A DNA stretch of 64,000 nt from Chara braunii (Eukaryota; Streptophyta; Charophyceae; Charales; Characeae): NCBI GenBank assembly GCA_003427395.1, contig BFEA01000024.1, positions 4,710,375 to 4,774,374 of the forward strand. The letters are read 5' to 3'. The notes under the pieces were generated by a model. The model saw only the letters and a program-made list of their open reading frames with translations, was not told where the DNA came from and did not search any database. How positions within the stretch are numbered: the first letter of the stretch is position 1; each line of letters opens with the position of its first letter. Made by a program: the position numbers and the translations under genes. Of the stretch, positions 1-11,239 are shown one piece after another.

Positions 1-82
<82 letters not shown>
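1..82. repeat. compound microsatellite (CT)n-(CA)n
   Basis: An uninterrupted CT dinucleotide run changes to a CA run near base 43. It begins at the window edge, so its true length is unknown. Seen directly. Confidence 0.97.
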
Positions 83-752
83 CACCACACTACACACCCA
101 TGTGCGCACACAGGAGCATGTGTGCGTGTGTGCATGTAAGTGTGTGTGCGCTTATCCTCTTTTCACTATTTTACATGCTTCATGCTGTTACTCCACAGCT
201 CTCCAAATCTCCATTCCTTGTCTCTACACACTGATGTGATCTATGCTCAGGCAGGAAGATGACTGAAAGCTCGCACACAGCTGCTCCCATTTCGCCAATA
301 GATTTTCGGTCTAGTTTCCACATATACTCACAGCACTTACAGAACTCGTCACATATTTATTCCTCCCACCTGCCTGTCATAGGCAGGAGTTAGCAAATCA
401 CAAAATAACCAAGATATCATTTATCCATCCCTGTCCCTCTTTACCCTCCCGTCCTTTCCCCTATCAGCTCCCTTTTTCACTCGATACCAACTACACAATC
501 TCGACTCTATTCAACTACCATTTGCAATTGGGCTGGACAAATAGTACCCATACATGTGAAAATAAAACAATTCTGGGTCTAAAATGCCTTTAGCTCACAC
601 TCCCCTATACAAACACCGTGTCAGAGAGAGCTGACAGGATGGATGATAAAGACAAACACGCGTCTCTAAATAACATACAAAGGAATAGCAAAGTGGAAGG
701 GAAGTTGTGAGCAGCTAGGTTGGCAGTGGTAAGGGAGGAAGAGGAGACATTG

Positions 753-815
<63 letters not shown>

Positions 816-1170
816 AGAGAGAGTAGGCGGGAAAATATCTCGGAATGACATTTGAACGAGGGATGAAATACATGGCAAGTATAATACCCGGCAGTGCAAG
901 CCATGCCTACAGGAGAGATAGGGACCATGTACGAATTAGAAGAAGGCATTACGCGTGCGTGCTGCACTATTATGGAGGCACTGAGTGTCATGGCTGCTTA
1001 GACGATCGGACTTGAAGTGGACCTGAACCACTGACGAGTTCCACGCAGTGAGATTCATGATGTGACACCTCCAGCTTCATGATGTAACAGCTCACTCCAA
1101 GTACCTGTACCAGAAACCGAAGTCGACTGTCTGCCGATCTTTGACGGCTCAATCTGAACCACTTACAGGG
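83..1170. other. non-coding stretch
   Basis: No convincing gene is visible. It holds short TG-rich sequence after the microsatellite, AT-balanced unique DNA and the GA repeat annotated separately. Open frames across the GA run only encode Ser-Leu or Arg-Glu repeats and are not credible proteins. Confidence 0.6.
754..824. repeat. (GA)n microsatellite
   Basis: About 29 GA units followed by an interrupted GGAGAGAGAG tail. Seen directly. Confidence 0.97.
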
Positions 1171-1176
1171 TAGGAG

Positions 1177-2070
1177 TCAGTTGCACATTGGGACTTCAAC
1201 AACGCAGGGACGGTTCCCAATTTCACGCTGTAGCACCTCCCACAGAGAAACTGAATGCCGGAGCAACTTACTTGATTTTTTTCCATGCAACCGGTTGCAA
1301 TCCCCGAATGTGGGCAGGCACTTCATAATCTCCATCACTTGGCTCTGCATAAACGTCAATCAACCTGGCTGTTGTCGTGCAACGATACAACACTGATCCG
1401 TATTACGCAGACTTACATCAGGAGAGTGTGCAACATGGGAGCCCACTTCAAAATCACCACCAGTGGGATCAAAGTAGACGTCAATCAACCTAGCAGGTAA
1501 CCCCTTCCAGGAATCCCTGTTCTTGAGCGTGCTTAATAGTTCCCCGATGGGTGCATGCATGCAACACCAATCTAGGACTTCGTACTTTGTGCCTGCACAG
1601 GGCCTTGAGACGTCGAAATTGCTGCACTTTGCCGTGTCCACCATGTCTTGCTTGCTCCACTTCGTGCCCAGAGAGGCCTAAATATTTGGGTACCTAGGCG
1701 AAGGCACGGGTCCAAATCCCGTAAGGAATCCGTAATCAACATCTGAGACCTTCGTCAGATCCATATCCCCCACTCTTGAATCAGGAGAGTAAAGTAATAA
1801 CGGCGAGCAGACTGGTTGCGTTATTTTGACTGAGTCCATGTTGGTGGCCTTGCGTGCCTTCCTTCCAGGGAGGTAAGGCCATAAGGCGATAATTCTTTTG
1901 GAAAAGTGCTTGATATTCCCACATGCATACTGTGAGTGATCCATGTATTGCTCTTGCGAGCTATACGTCTTCGGAAACTGATGCTCGTCTGCGGTGGGGC
2001 TTTACCGCAACACAAAGATGCAGGGGTAAAATGCTATTTCAATTCCACACAATGCGTTTCCAGAGAACAA
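1177..2070 (-). CDS. unrecognised, probably spliced or decayed gene fragment with a duplicated module
   Basis: On the minus strand one frame stays protein-like from about 2065 to 1417, broken by a single TAG near 1680, where TTTAG|G could also be a splice acceptor. It then runs into GTAAGT, a perfect splice donor, at 1416-1411. A second copy of the last module follows at about 1371-1313 in another frame and also ends on GTAAGT. Both copies contain RLIDVY, an acidic stretch with G-D-(F/Y)-E-V, then (S/A)-H-(V/I). The phases of these putative exons do not join simply, so the splicing pattern is unresolved. The family is not recognised. It lies downstream of, and on the same strand as, the 1099-residue frame at 2375-5674, so these could be 3' exons of that gene. 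Confidence 0.35.
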
Positions 2071-2374
2071 CCGTCTATCCTCCCAACAGCACCCATTGCC
2101 GGCACCACTTCTTTACTTATGCGCCATGAATGAATGAAAGTTAGATTAGTTCTGGTGGAAGATTGGTTGAGATCCCATGAGAGTGCAAGACACAATTGAT
2201 GAAGCACACGGCTAATGAAGACAATGATCGTATTCCTCACTCCCAAGTGATCCAAGATACCAGCGAGTCATCCTAATCACAGCCATCTGACGGCTGGAGT
2301 TTACCGATGGATTGACCATCTCACCACCATGTTGATACAGAAGTAACTACTGATATTTGAAAGTGAAATTCCCT
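2071..2374. other. non-coding spacer or intron
   Basis: About 300 bases between the coding-like stretch at 1177-2070 and the long frame starting at 2375. No motif recognised. It could be an intron if the two belong to one gene. Confidence 0.4.
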
Positions 2375-5300
2375 TCACCCTGCATCATTTTCTCCCTCCA
2401 TCACCCATTCAATGACAGAGGGCCCGGCCTGGCAATCACGGGACTTAGCAACACCTCCGTGGAGAGGAGCAGCCTCCCCAAGTCCTCGGCCTGCTCTGGA
2501 TGAAGAAGACCTGTTCCTTGTACGGCCCCTCCTAAGCTCTCCCTCAACAAGGCTTTCCCAGAGTCGACCCATTTCTCGCTCTTCCTGTATAGGTCTTGCT
2601 CGCCTCGACTCACTCCTCAGTTCATCAAGCCGGGTTTCCGCAAAATAACGGAGAGGGGACGGAAACACCGGAAATTGAGAAACAGTGGTACTTTCCCTTG
2701 CATCATCGTGATCATCATAGACAGCCACACTCCTACTCTCACCATCCTCGCTGCTGATCTCCTCCTCTTCTCCTTCAGATTCTCTAATGGCATAGAGGTT
2801 CCCGAATGCATGAGGGCCATGGAAACCCCACTTCGCATTTTCTGACCCAGGGGCCCAACAACCATCCCTTATTCCACCCGCATCTCCTTCTGTGACAATC
2901 TCTGAATTTTCTTTTGAGGATACCCCAGTGCCCATCCGAGGGCTCTCTGATCCTCCTTCGTGTCCCTCCATGCCTTCTTCAGCCTCCATCTTCTCCAGCA
3001 GGTTGTCTAGCTTGACCTGTTCAGTCAGCAACGCCGCAGACAGCTTCTCTTGGCGACCATTGCCACTGGCCACCCACTTGTCCAAGTCCTCAAGCCATTG
3101 ACGAAGCGAAGCTTCATCGTCTGCTGTTGAAGTGGCTGAGCTTGTGTCCCCTGCCACGTCCTGACTTGGGTACTGTTCAGAGTGTGGAATTGCTACATCT
3201 TGATCAGGAGTCGGCAGACGCTCACCTCTGTCGTGACTTGCACTACACTCGGTTTGTTCGATTCGAGGCTGAGGAACGAAGTCCTTGCCTGTTCGGGGAA
3301 CCCAGCCTCCTGCAGCAAGCACAGCTGCAATTCGAGGCTGCAGAGATGGTACATGCAGCACGGGCTGCCCCATTTCCCCTTTCCCATCCTTACCCATGTT
3401 GTCCAAACCCCATGGGATGAGCTCAATGTACCCATCGTCCCCTCTCTTTCCCACTCCTCTTCCTTGTCCTCCTCCTCTGGCTACGGCTGGCTGCGACTCA
3501 AGCTGGCTTCCTCGATACTTCCCAGCATAGCAACAAACTTGTCCTCCATGTGTACCGTTCCATGAAGTCCCTCTTGCAGCTTTATGTCTTTGATTATTTT
3601 CCTCAATCCCTACCTCCTTCTCGTCTGCGTTCCCCTCAACCTCCTCCTTCAGCCCTCTTTTCCTTCCATTCTCAGGAGAGTTATGCAGCTTATCTGGAGA
3701 ACATCCCCCCCCTGTTGGCTTTGGTGTGGATGCCGTTGATACTGGCAGCGAGGCTGACATTGGCTGGGAGGCTGGCGGGCAAGTGTCGCTTGCACCAACG
3801 GCAATAACAGAGGCATCTTCATGATGCTTCTCTGTCCCTCCTCGCTTTGCAAGCGACAAATCATTCTCATTCTCTGGCAAATTGGCAGATTTTTCGGAAC
3901 TGCCTTCCGCGCACAACCAGTCCTGTCTTCGCCTCTCTTCGGGAATTTCGAGGTGCTCAGTACTGGAGCCAGTGTTTCTCCCCAACAGAAATTGTGATTC
4001 CGGTGGCATCCCTGGACCACTCCTTTCCCCACTCAGATCCAACGGTTTGGATTGGTCTGGATGTGGTTTCTGAAAATCGCTGCCACATGGCTCCAATATC
4101 CTATTTTGTAGATCTGTGGCGTTGATTGTGCCCTGCTCTTTCTTTCCCTTTCCATCAACGGTTGGGAGGACTTTTGCCCCTACGTCAGACCAGGAGGGAG
4201 AACCACCAAAGCATGTCTTCTGGGACAGGCCATTCCAGATTTGTGGGCCGTAAGAATATACTGCTGCAGGCCTACTCCCTGACATGTCCAGAGAACTCTC
4301 ATGAGGCCCTCTTGGACCTGTGAGTACCCCCCAGGAGCTATCCACAACCAATGACATGATGGCGCTGTCTTCCCATGTCGGGCTCAGATCTAGACTCCCC
4401 CCAGCCTCAGCTTGGGCCTGCCTCACTATTTCTTCAACCCGTCCCATTCTGGACGGCATAGGAGGAAACTCTAGTCTTTCCCGCACCCTTTCTCTCTCAG
4501 GATTATTTCCTTGTGAACTGCTCACACCTTCGCTTTGTTCTGCCTCCTCGGAGCCCTTGCCACTGCCCGTGGTTTCTCCCACCATGTTTACCTTCGGCCA
4601 AGGCTGCTGTGCAGGCAAAGTATCGTCGTCCATCATCTGTCTGGTGGACTTCTCGGTGGCTGCAAGACGAGATAGCATCTCCATGCTTTTTGGAACATGG
4701 CTCCTTCCATCAAGCGGCCCACTGTGACTCCCCTGGACACCACCCCCTTTCCATGCCCACCTGTCGTCGAACTCCTCAACTACTTTCACTTGATTACACT
4801 CTCCCCTCTCGTGCTCCTTTGCTGGTCTTCCCCCTTCATTGTTTTGCACACGCTTCACCCACTCCCCACGCTGACTGGAAGCTGCCTTCGAGTTTGCACC
4901 AGCCTCCGAGCTCGCTTCCGGCACAGTGATCCCCGATGCCAGGTCCTCCACCAATTGCCTGCTCTTCTCTATCTCCGCCCCATCCCCTCCACTCGCTGCC
5001 TCTCTTTCCCTTCCTGGTTCTCTTTCTCTCTTCCTTTCCTGTTCCGATCCTTGTCCCACTAGCTTGCTCAGCTTTATGAATATCATCGGTGGGGAGAGAC
5101 CTCTTGACAAGCTGTTGTTCACTCTCTGTAGAGGTGACATCGATCGAGCCCTCGACTTTGAAGAACCTTCCATATTCTCCTTCTCTGATGTACTCTCTCG
5201 TCGTGTTGAAGAACCTGATGACTCTGCAGATGACCCGCCAGCACGTGATTTACTGCCGTCCACTTCTATTCCCTTGCTCAAGCCTCCCCGTATAAGAACT

Positions 5301-5674
5301 GATCCTCTTAGGGGGGACTTCCATCGTCGGCTCTGGCTCTTGCTGTTCTCCGAAGTGGCCCCTTGCCTCCCTGCTGCTTGATTCTCTATGTTCAGACAGC
5401 GAGGATCGGGTGAGGCATGTCGAAACCAGCGACGATTTCCCTTGGCAGAGGCGCCATAAGCCGAGCCCATCACTGAAGGATTTTCACTCCCACTATGCAG
5501 ACTGGTACTGCTGACACTCGTGCTTATACCACCTCGACCATCAGCTGAGGAAGAAGGTCTACGGCAGAACAACGTGTGCGGGGAGGGTGGTCGTTGTGTT
5601 AGACACGCATTCCGTTTACACGTTGCCAGCAAGGCATCAATCCGCTTTGCCCTGGAATCATTATTCATCATCAC
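2375..5674 (-). CDS. large intrinsically disordered protein, 1099 residues, function unknown
   Basis: A 3.3-kb frame without stops, beginning with a run of ATG codons (MMMNN) after a T-rich tract. The protein is dominated by Ser, Gly, Glu, Arg and Pro. The N-terminal third is basic and Ser-rich (RSMSPLQRVNNSLSRG, near residues 180-200). The middle has mixed-charge Glu/Arg runs. A helical, probably coiled-coil stretch with periodic Leu and acidic residues lies near residues 865-915 (LRQWLEDLDKWV, then LLTEQVKLDNLLEKMEAEEG). An acidic patch (EGEEEEISSEDGE) is close to the C terminus. No signal peptide, membrane segment or catalytic motif is visible. The frame stops at TGA within CAGG|GTGAAG, which resembles a weak splice donor, so this may be one long exon rather than the whole gene. 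The family is not recognised. Confidence 0.7.
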   Translation of the reverse strand: MMMNNDSRAKRIDALLATCKRNACLTQRPPSPHTLFCRRPSSSADGRGGISTSVSSTSLHSGSENPSVMGSAYGASAKGNRRWFRHASPDPRCLNIENQAAGRQGATSENSKSQSRRWKSPLRGSVLIRGGLSKGIEVDGSKSRAGGSSAESSGSSTRRESTSEKENMEGSSKSRARSMSPLQRVNNSLSRGLSPPMIFIKLSKLVGQGSEQERKREREPGREREAASGGDGAEIEKSRQLVEDLASGITVPEASSEAGANSKAASSQRGEWVKRVQNNEGGRPAKEHERGECNQVKVVEEFDDRWAWKGGGVQGSHSGPLDGRSHVPKSMEMLSRLAATEKSTRQMMDDDTLPAQQPWPKVNMVGETTGSGKGSEEAEQSEGVSSSQGNNPERERVRERLEFPPMPSRMGRVEEIVRQAQAEAGGSLDLSPTWEDSAIMSLVVDSSWGVLTGPRGPHESSLDMSGSRPAAVYSYGPQIWNGLSQKTCFGGSPSWSDVGAKVLPTVDGKGKKEQGTINATDLQNRILEPCGSDFQKPHPDQSKPLDLSGERSGPGMPPESQFLLGRNTGSSTEHLEIPEERRRQDWLCAEGSSEKSANLPENENDLSLAKRGGTEKHHEDASVIAVGASDTCPPASQPMSASLPVSTASTPKPTGGGCSPDKLHNSPENGRKRGLKEEVEGNADEKEVGIEENNQRHKAARGTSWNGTHGGQVCCYAGKYRGSQLESQPAVARGGGQGRGVGKRGDDGYIELIPWGLDNMGKDGKGEMGQPVLHVPSLQPRIAAVLAAGGWVPRTGKDFVPQPRIEQTECSASHDRGERLPTPDQDVAIPHSEQYPSQDVAGDTSSATSTADDEASLRQWLEDLDKWVASGNGRQEKLSAALLTEQVKLDNLLEKMEAEEGMEGHEGGSESPRMGTGVSSKENSEIVTEGDAGGIRDGCWAPGSENAKWGFHGPHAFGNLYAIRESEGEEEEISSEDGESRSVAVYDDHDDARESTTVSQFPVFPSPLRYFAETRLDELRSESRRARPIQEEREMGRLWESLVEGELRRGRTRNRSSSSRAGRGLGEAAPLHGGVAKSRDCQAGPSVIEWVMEGENDAG

Positions 5675-6151
5675 AACAAAAAAAAATGGAGTGGGGATTC
5701 AAAATAGGGTACGGTGCCATCATTCACTTTTCACCAACTTGCAATTCAACATCCAAGTTAACCATCTAAGATGAAGACATTATGTCATGATGATAAGTAT
5801 AGTCTTGATCTAGCAGAGCGCGGATGCAGAAAATATTCAGACAACAGTGCTGTTGAGATGACCACCCGGATTAATTAAAAATTAAGCAAAATAACTTTAA
5901 ATAACCTATATAGGGGTGTCCTTCGGAACATCCGTTAAAATTGGATCGATACACGAATGACACGCATAAATCAAGGAGTGGTCAAAACCTTTTTCCGAAA
6001 AAAAAAAAAAAAAAGTACATATATAGGGGAAACCTGGGGTAATACCTTACCATTTTTCGGTTCTTCGACAAGAAAAGGGGCTTCTATGAAAAGGTTATAA
6101 TGAAAAGTAAAAATATAATGTTGTTCGCATTTAAGTGTAAGATGCTGGATG
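5675..6151. other. AT-rich intergenic region with poly(A)
   Basis: Upstream of the long minus-strand frame, so it may hold its promoter and 5' UTR. Contains a 17-base A run near 6000 and two TATATAGGGG boxes (about 5910 and 6021). No gene seen. Confidence 0.5.
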
Positions 6152-6956
6152 TGCAATCAGCCTCGACTTCGTCACACTTCGACATGCATGCAAACAGCGA
6201 AACAGCAAACTGGCGACATGCGCCCACACAGTACTTGAAGATATCATAACCAGATAAGAGTTCTCTTCCAACTGGCTATGGCGACTGTGCGCCCACACAA
6301 CTCACTGTTCGCACTCTGGATCACCCTGGATGTCCCACACGCAACACTCTGCAACCACTGTCTCTTATACACATCTAGATGTGTATAAGAGACAGAGCTA
6401 TGGCAGCTGTCGCTGCGTCTAACCTATCGCTATGTTAACTCCCCCTCTCTAGCCCACTGCGTCCTCCGGGCTCATCTGCAGACCTCCTTGCACAAGTCGC
6501 TGTGGCAGCGCTTCCGCATGGCTCACGCAGGAATGAATGAATGGCTGGGCGCTGCCTCTTGATTTATACTTCAGAAACTCGTTGGTCTGCCCTTTGCCAT
6601 CGGCCCTTGATGCTCACAGTCCCCCTGTGGTACTTGCTGGACCGGACTGGGACTGACTGGACCCTCTGCTGACTGACTGTGGACTCACCGCTATCCTACC
6701 GACGTTGTACTGCTGTTGCACTGCGGTTTAGTCCACCACTTGCCTCACCACTTGACCACTTGCCCACTTGCCTACCTTCTAGAAGGTCTACAGCTAAGCT
6801 TCCGGAACTCACTAAGACTCCTACGCTATAGACCTACAGATTGAACCCCTGCTGTTTATGGACCTACGACAGGCCTAACAACTGCCTACGAATACACAGG
6901 TCACAGGTTCAATTCTCGGGGTCTACACAGATACTGCACATGGGTAGGGCGAGGTC
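6152..6956 (-). repeat. 3' LTR of element 1
   Basis: Matches 14541-15341 almost throughout. On the plus strand it starts with TG (TGCAATCAGCC) and the shared sequence ends near GTAGGGCGAGGTC; the outer U3 limit is uncertain by about 25 bases. An adapter sequence replaces about 40 bases of true LTR at 6358-6395. Confidence 0.92.
6358..6395. other. residual Nextera mate-pair junction adapter (artefact)
   Basis: Bases 6358-6376 read CTGTCTCTTATACACATCT, the 19-base Tn5 mosaic end used in Nextera libraries, and 6377-6395 are its exact reverse complement. The 38-base perfect palindrome is the circularisation junction of Nextera mate-pair libraries. The other LTR has ordinary CA-rich sequence at this point. 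This is therefore library DNA built into the assembly, not biology. Confidence 0.96.
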
Positions 6957-7037
6957 CTCCGAGAAAATTTCAGTCCAAGGCAGGACCTTTGCCCCTTTGC
7001 TGTCTCTCGTAGGCCCGGACTATATCAGGAGCTGTCT

Positions 7038-8936
7038 CTAGAAGTTCGGATCTTGTAAACCAGCGGTCGTCTTCGGGTTCCTGATAACTAAAATGAACCT
7101 TGTACTGTTTCTGCGGACGACCCTACCTCCAGTTCTGAAGACGTCTTCAGCCACTATACCATCTATGTCGTATCTTCCATCCAAATCCGGTGGGATCATC
7201 GATCTACGGGATGGAAACTGATCACTTGTTTGAGAAGGTAGCAACTTCGATGCGTGGAAAACTGCGTACGTATGGAGGTGTGCTGGTAACTCGATGGTGT
7301 AGGACGGTCCATCTTCGCCGCCCTTGACTTCCAGAACAGGCCATGGCCCTCTATATGTGGGCAATAACTTCTGCGAGATGTTCTCCTCAGGTGCAAACTC
7401 TTTAGAACTAACCCAGACTAAGTCGCCTACTTGAAACTGTGAAGGGCGACGATGTTTGTTCGCTTGTTCTATCATCCTATGCTGGGCTTTCCTGAGGTTT
7501 TCTACAACAGTGGTTAGTTCTTTCTCGTGCTGTACAGCAAACTCCCTGGTCCCGGGCGGTAATCTCTGAATCTGGTCCCAGTTGAGTCCTTCGAATGGTC
7601 TGCGCGGTCGAAAGGACTTGTGCAGTTCGTTGGGAGTGCGGCAGGTGGACAAATGCACGCTGTTGTTATACGCACTAGCTACTTTAGGCAACATCTCGTC
7701 CCAATTAATCTGATCTGGCCTAATGTACATGCGCAGAACTTGCTGTAGGATCTTGTTCATTTGCTCTGTCTGACCGTTAGTCTCTGGATGACGGCCGGAC
7801 GACATCAACAATTTAGATCCGTATACTCCCATTAGTTCTTGCCAGTTCTGGCTAGTAAAGCGACTATCTCTATCGCTAACTATAGACAGTGGGATTCCAT
7901 TTTCACTAACCCAACAGTCAAAGAATCTTTGTATGANTAAATCAGTANGNGCCTCTGAAGGCAAAGGAANAAAAANTGCGTACTTACTGAAACGGTCAAC
8001 TATGACCATGACTTGGCTCTTGCCATGCCTACTCTTGACTTGGGTGTCCATGAAGTCTATGGACACTGAGTCTCCTGGCTGGTCAGGAATCGGTAAGGGT
8101 CTGAGAAGACCTAACGGCGCTCGCATGCGACTCTTATTACGCTGGCAAACCTTACAACTGCGAACATACTCTATGCAGTCATTCTTCATCCCTCGCCAGG
8201 TATACGCGCGCATCAGATTGGCTAAGGTCTTTTGCCAACCAAAGTGACCCTCTGTGTCATGGCACTCGCCCAAAATCAGACTACGAATCTCTTCGCTATT
8301 GGGGATGCACAGACGGTCAAATGCATTAGTCTTCTCAAAGAGCAGCCCTTCAGTAGTGTGGTAGTTCGGCTCAGTCTCTGGGGCCTCCTTGACCTTTTTA
8401 AAGAGTTCACTATAGATAGGGTACTGCGCATAGGCCTCTCTAACCTTCTGTTGCAGGTCCTTCCCTATATCAAGATAGTGTACAATTGCCCCAAAGTAGT
8501 CTGCCCTCCTACTCAGAGCATCCGCAACTACGTTGTACTTCCCTTTGACAGGCTTGAGCTCGAAGTCGTATTGATCTATCCCTGCGGCCCACCTAGTGAG
8601 CTTAGGTGTCATCTTGGCCTGCGTCTTTAACCATCGTAACGTTTCATGGTCAGAATAGACTTTGAAGTGCCTCCCAAGCAAGTAGTGCTTCCAGTGGTCT
8701 AAGGCTTGCCTGAGAGCGTAGAGTTCCCTCTCATAGGTAGATGCCGCGACCTTCTCTGAAGGCATTCTGGCGGACATGAACTCTACGGGTTTATATCCAT
8801 TGCCATCGTCTTGCTGCAACACTGCGCCTATGCTGTATTGACTTGCATCGATCGTGACGACAAAGGGCAAGGACGGGTCGGCGACTTTAAGGACGGGATA
8901 CTCTATCAATGCCCTTTAACTTCTTCATGGCAGACG
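7038..8936 (-). pseudogene. pol: element 1 pol C-terminal part: RNase H, integrase and tail
   Basis: An open frame of 623 residues. RNase H comes first: TIDASQYSIGAVLQQ holds the first Asp, YEREL the Glu, YSDHETL another Asp, and NVVADALSRR closes it. The integrase zinc-binding region follows (ECHDTEGHFGWQKT, with CKVCQRNKS). The catalytic core has Asp in SIDFMDT, Asp in IVSDRDSRF and Glu in HPETNGQTEQ, so D,D-E is complete. The GPY-like part (YRGPWPVLEVKG) and TYAVFHASKLLP are typical of Ty3/Gypsy integrase C termini. The last 50 residues resemble a degenerate chromodomain. Five Ns (7937, 7948, 7950, 7970, 7976) fall between the two integrase Asp residues. Two small frame changes near 8914 and 8943 separate it from the reverse transcriptase. 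Confidence 0.93.
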
Positions 8937-9502
8937 TGCGCAGTCCTTATCCCACTTCCAAATGGTCTCTTTTCTCAGCAATCTGCGAAGGGGCGCAGCG
9001 ATGGTGGAGAAGTTCCTCACGAACTTCCTATAGTAATTAGCTAGGCCCAGGAACGAGCGCAATTTTGTTAGCATACGTGGCGTGGGCCAGTCTCTAATCG
9101 CTGCGATCTTGCTATCTTCTGGCTTAACGTCGTCTCCGTCTAAGACGTGGCCTAAGTAAAAAACTTGGGTCTTTGCCCAATCGCACTTCTTTGCATTGAT
9201 TTTGAAGTTAGCTCCCTCAGCTTCTCCAAGACCTGCCTGAGATGACCATGATGCTCTTCGAGGGTCCTACTAAACACTAAAATGTCGTCTAGATAAACTA
9301 CAACAAATCTGTCTAACCACGGCCTAAACAAATCGTTCATACAACGCTGGAACGTAGCTAGCGCATTGGTTAGTCCAAAGGGCATCACTATGAGCTCGTA
9401 GTGCCCATACCTAGTCCGGAAGGCCGTCTTGTACAGATCGTCAGGATGCACCTCTATCTGATGATATCCGGACTTCAAATCTATCTTGGAGAAAATATTT
9501 CG
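8937..9502 (-). pseudogene. pol: element 1 pol: reverse transcriptase core, frameshifted
   Basis: Carries the heart of the reverse transcriptase: [30 protein letters not shown] and the catalytic [10 protein letters not shown], with the YLDD box intact. One frame change lies in the A run 9492-9495 on the plus strand, where an extra T in element sense follows GAKYF. A second lies near 9212-9220, after VLEKLRE. After the second shift, the connection region RSFLGLANYYRKFVRNF is readable in another frame down to about 8943. Each break is a one- or two-base change, so this copy is recently disabled or simply mis-sequenced. Confidence 0.9.
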
Positions 9503-11239
9503 CCCCCTGCACTCGATCTAAAAGATCGTCTATCCTAGGCAGTGGCTCAGCATTCTTCACTGTAATAGCGTTCATACCCCTATAGTCTATACACATCCTC
9601 AACTCTCCCTCTTTCTTAGGGACAAAGAGAACAGGGGCTCCAAAAGGAGACGAACTGGGCCTAATCCAACCCTTTTCAAGGAGCTCGTCCAACTGCTTCC
9701 GTAGCTCCTCTGACTCCCGCGGGGCCATCCTATACACAACACCCTTAGGAGTCCTACTGCCAGGCTCTATCTCAATACGGTGCTGGATGGGCCGCGGCAC
9801 AGTGCCTGTCGACGGCTCAGTCAAATCCTTAAACTCTTCCAGCAATTTGGCAATAGTAGGGTTTATGGGCTTCTCTTCCTTAGGCTCAGTGACGGGCCTA
9901 ACATAGGCAACAAAGACTTGTTCGTCTAATTTCTCCTTCACCAATCTGGCGAACGCAGGGGCACTAAGGTAGCAATGTGCCAAGGAATTCTCTACTCCCG
10001 ACACATGAAACAGGCGGGCAGTCTTAGCCTCGCCTGCAGAACTAGGGAGTCTACACTCGTGCTCCTTCAGATGGAGCGTTGCCCCGGCTGCCTCTCCCCA
10101 ATCCATTCCCAGCACTATATCAAACGGGGGGCTGTCCTCTACGAGGAGAGTCAGGGAGTGGAGGACCTTCTCCACCTTCCCATCTTTCTCTAGGCAGAAA
10201 TACGCCTGGACTCCCTCTACGTAATCCTCTACAACCATGGTACGATTGTCCGCGAGGATACTAACTATGGGGTCTATCAGTTTCTGGACTTTAAATCCCA
10301 ACCTCAACCTCTGCAGCGCTTTCTTACTAATATAGCTGCGGGTGGCCCCTGAGTCTACTATGGCCCCTACTCTACTTCTAAAAATCTCTCTATCTAGCAA
10401 TATAAGCTGCCCTTTATTCTCCTTCTTCATCTTGGCCCAGGCGGGCCTCCTCTCCTTCAACTCTTCGGCCACGCCTGTGAGGGAGGTGTCTAGAGAGACT
10501 CTAACACAAGCAGTCTCTGGGCAGCTATCTAGACACCGGCCTGCAACCTCTGCCATAGGCACATGTGGTGTGGGAGTCTCNNNNNNNNNNNNNNNNNNNN
10601 NNNNNNNNNNNNNNNNNNNNNNNNNNNNNNNNNNNNNNNNNNNNNNNNNNNNNNNNNNNNNNNNNNNNNNNNNNNNNNNNNNNNNNNNNNNNNNNNNNNN
10701 NNNNNNNNNNNNNNNNNNNNNNNNNNNNNNNNNNNNNNNNNNNNNNNNNNNNNNNNNNNNNNNNNNNNNNNNNNNNNNNNNNNNNNNNNNNNNNNNNNNN
10801 NNNNNNNNNNNNNNNNNNNNNNNNNNNNNNNNNNNNNNNNNNNNNNNNNNNNNNNNNNNNNNNNNNNNNNNNNNNNNNNNNNNNNNNNNNNNNNNNNNNN
10901 NNNNNNNNNNNNNNNNNNNNNNNNNNNNNNNNNNNNNNNNNNNNNNNNNNNNNNNNNNNNNNNNNNNNNNNNNNNNNNNNNNNNNNNNNNNNNNNNNNNN
11001 NNNNNNNNNNNNNNNNNNNNNNNNNNNNNNNNNNNNNNNNNNNNNNNNNNNNNNNNNNNNNNNNNNNNNNNNNNNNNNNNNNNNNNNNNNNNNNNNNNNN
11101 NNNNNNNNNNNNNNTAGACACCGGCCTGCAACCTCTGCCATAGGCACATGTGGTGTGGGAGTCTCTTGCCGGCTAGCGCTATGTTCCCCACATGGCCTAG
11201 TGGTAGGGGCAGTTGCTACCCCTACCGGCGGCTGCCTTT
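9503..11239 (-). pseudogene. pol: element 1 pol N-terminal part: aspartic protease and start of reverse transcriptase, with N gap
   Basis: Begins in the -1 frame relative to gag, overlapping the gag 3' end. The retropepsin active site reads [15 protein letters not shown], with catalytic Asp in DSGA, and the partner motif is DIVLGMDW. The linker contains PKEEKPINP. Reverse transcriptase starts with [14 protein letters not shown], the palm region [20 protein letters not shown] and [14 protein letters not shown]. The frame is lost at 9495. The N gap at 10581-11114 sits near the N terminus and is flanked by an exact 51-base duplicate, so little or no coding sequence may really be missing. Confidence 0.88.
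10581..11114. other. assembly gap of 534 Ns
   Basis: Bases 10530-10580 and 11115-11165 are identical over 51 bases, directly abutting the gap on both sides. The simplest reading is two contigs that overlap and were not merged. Protein-like frames crossing the Ns are meaningless. Confidence 0.97.

Noticed and set aside
605-991. 128-residue minus-strand frame with Ser-Leu run
   Set aside because: Caused by the GA microsatellite; the rest is not protein-like.
2412-5381. Plus-strand frames opposite the 1099-residue protein
   Set aside because: Same reason: antisense shadows with no independent protein signal.
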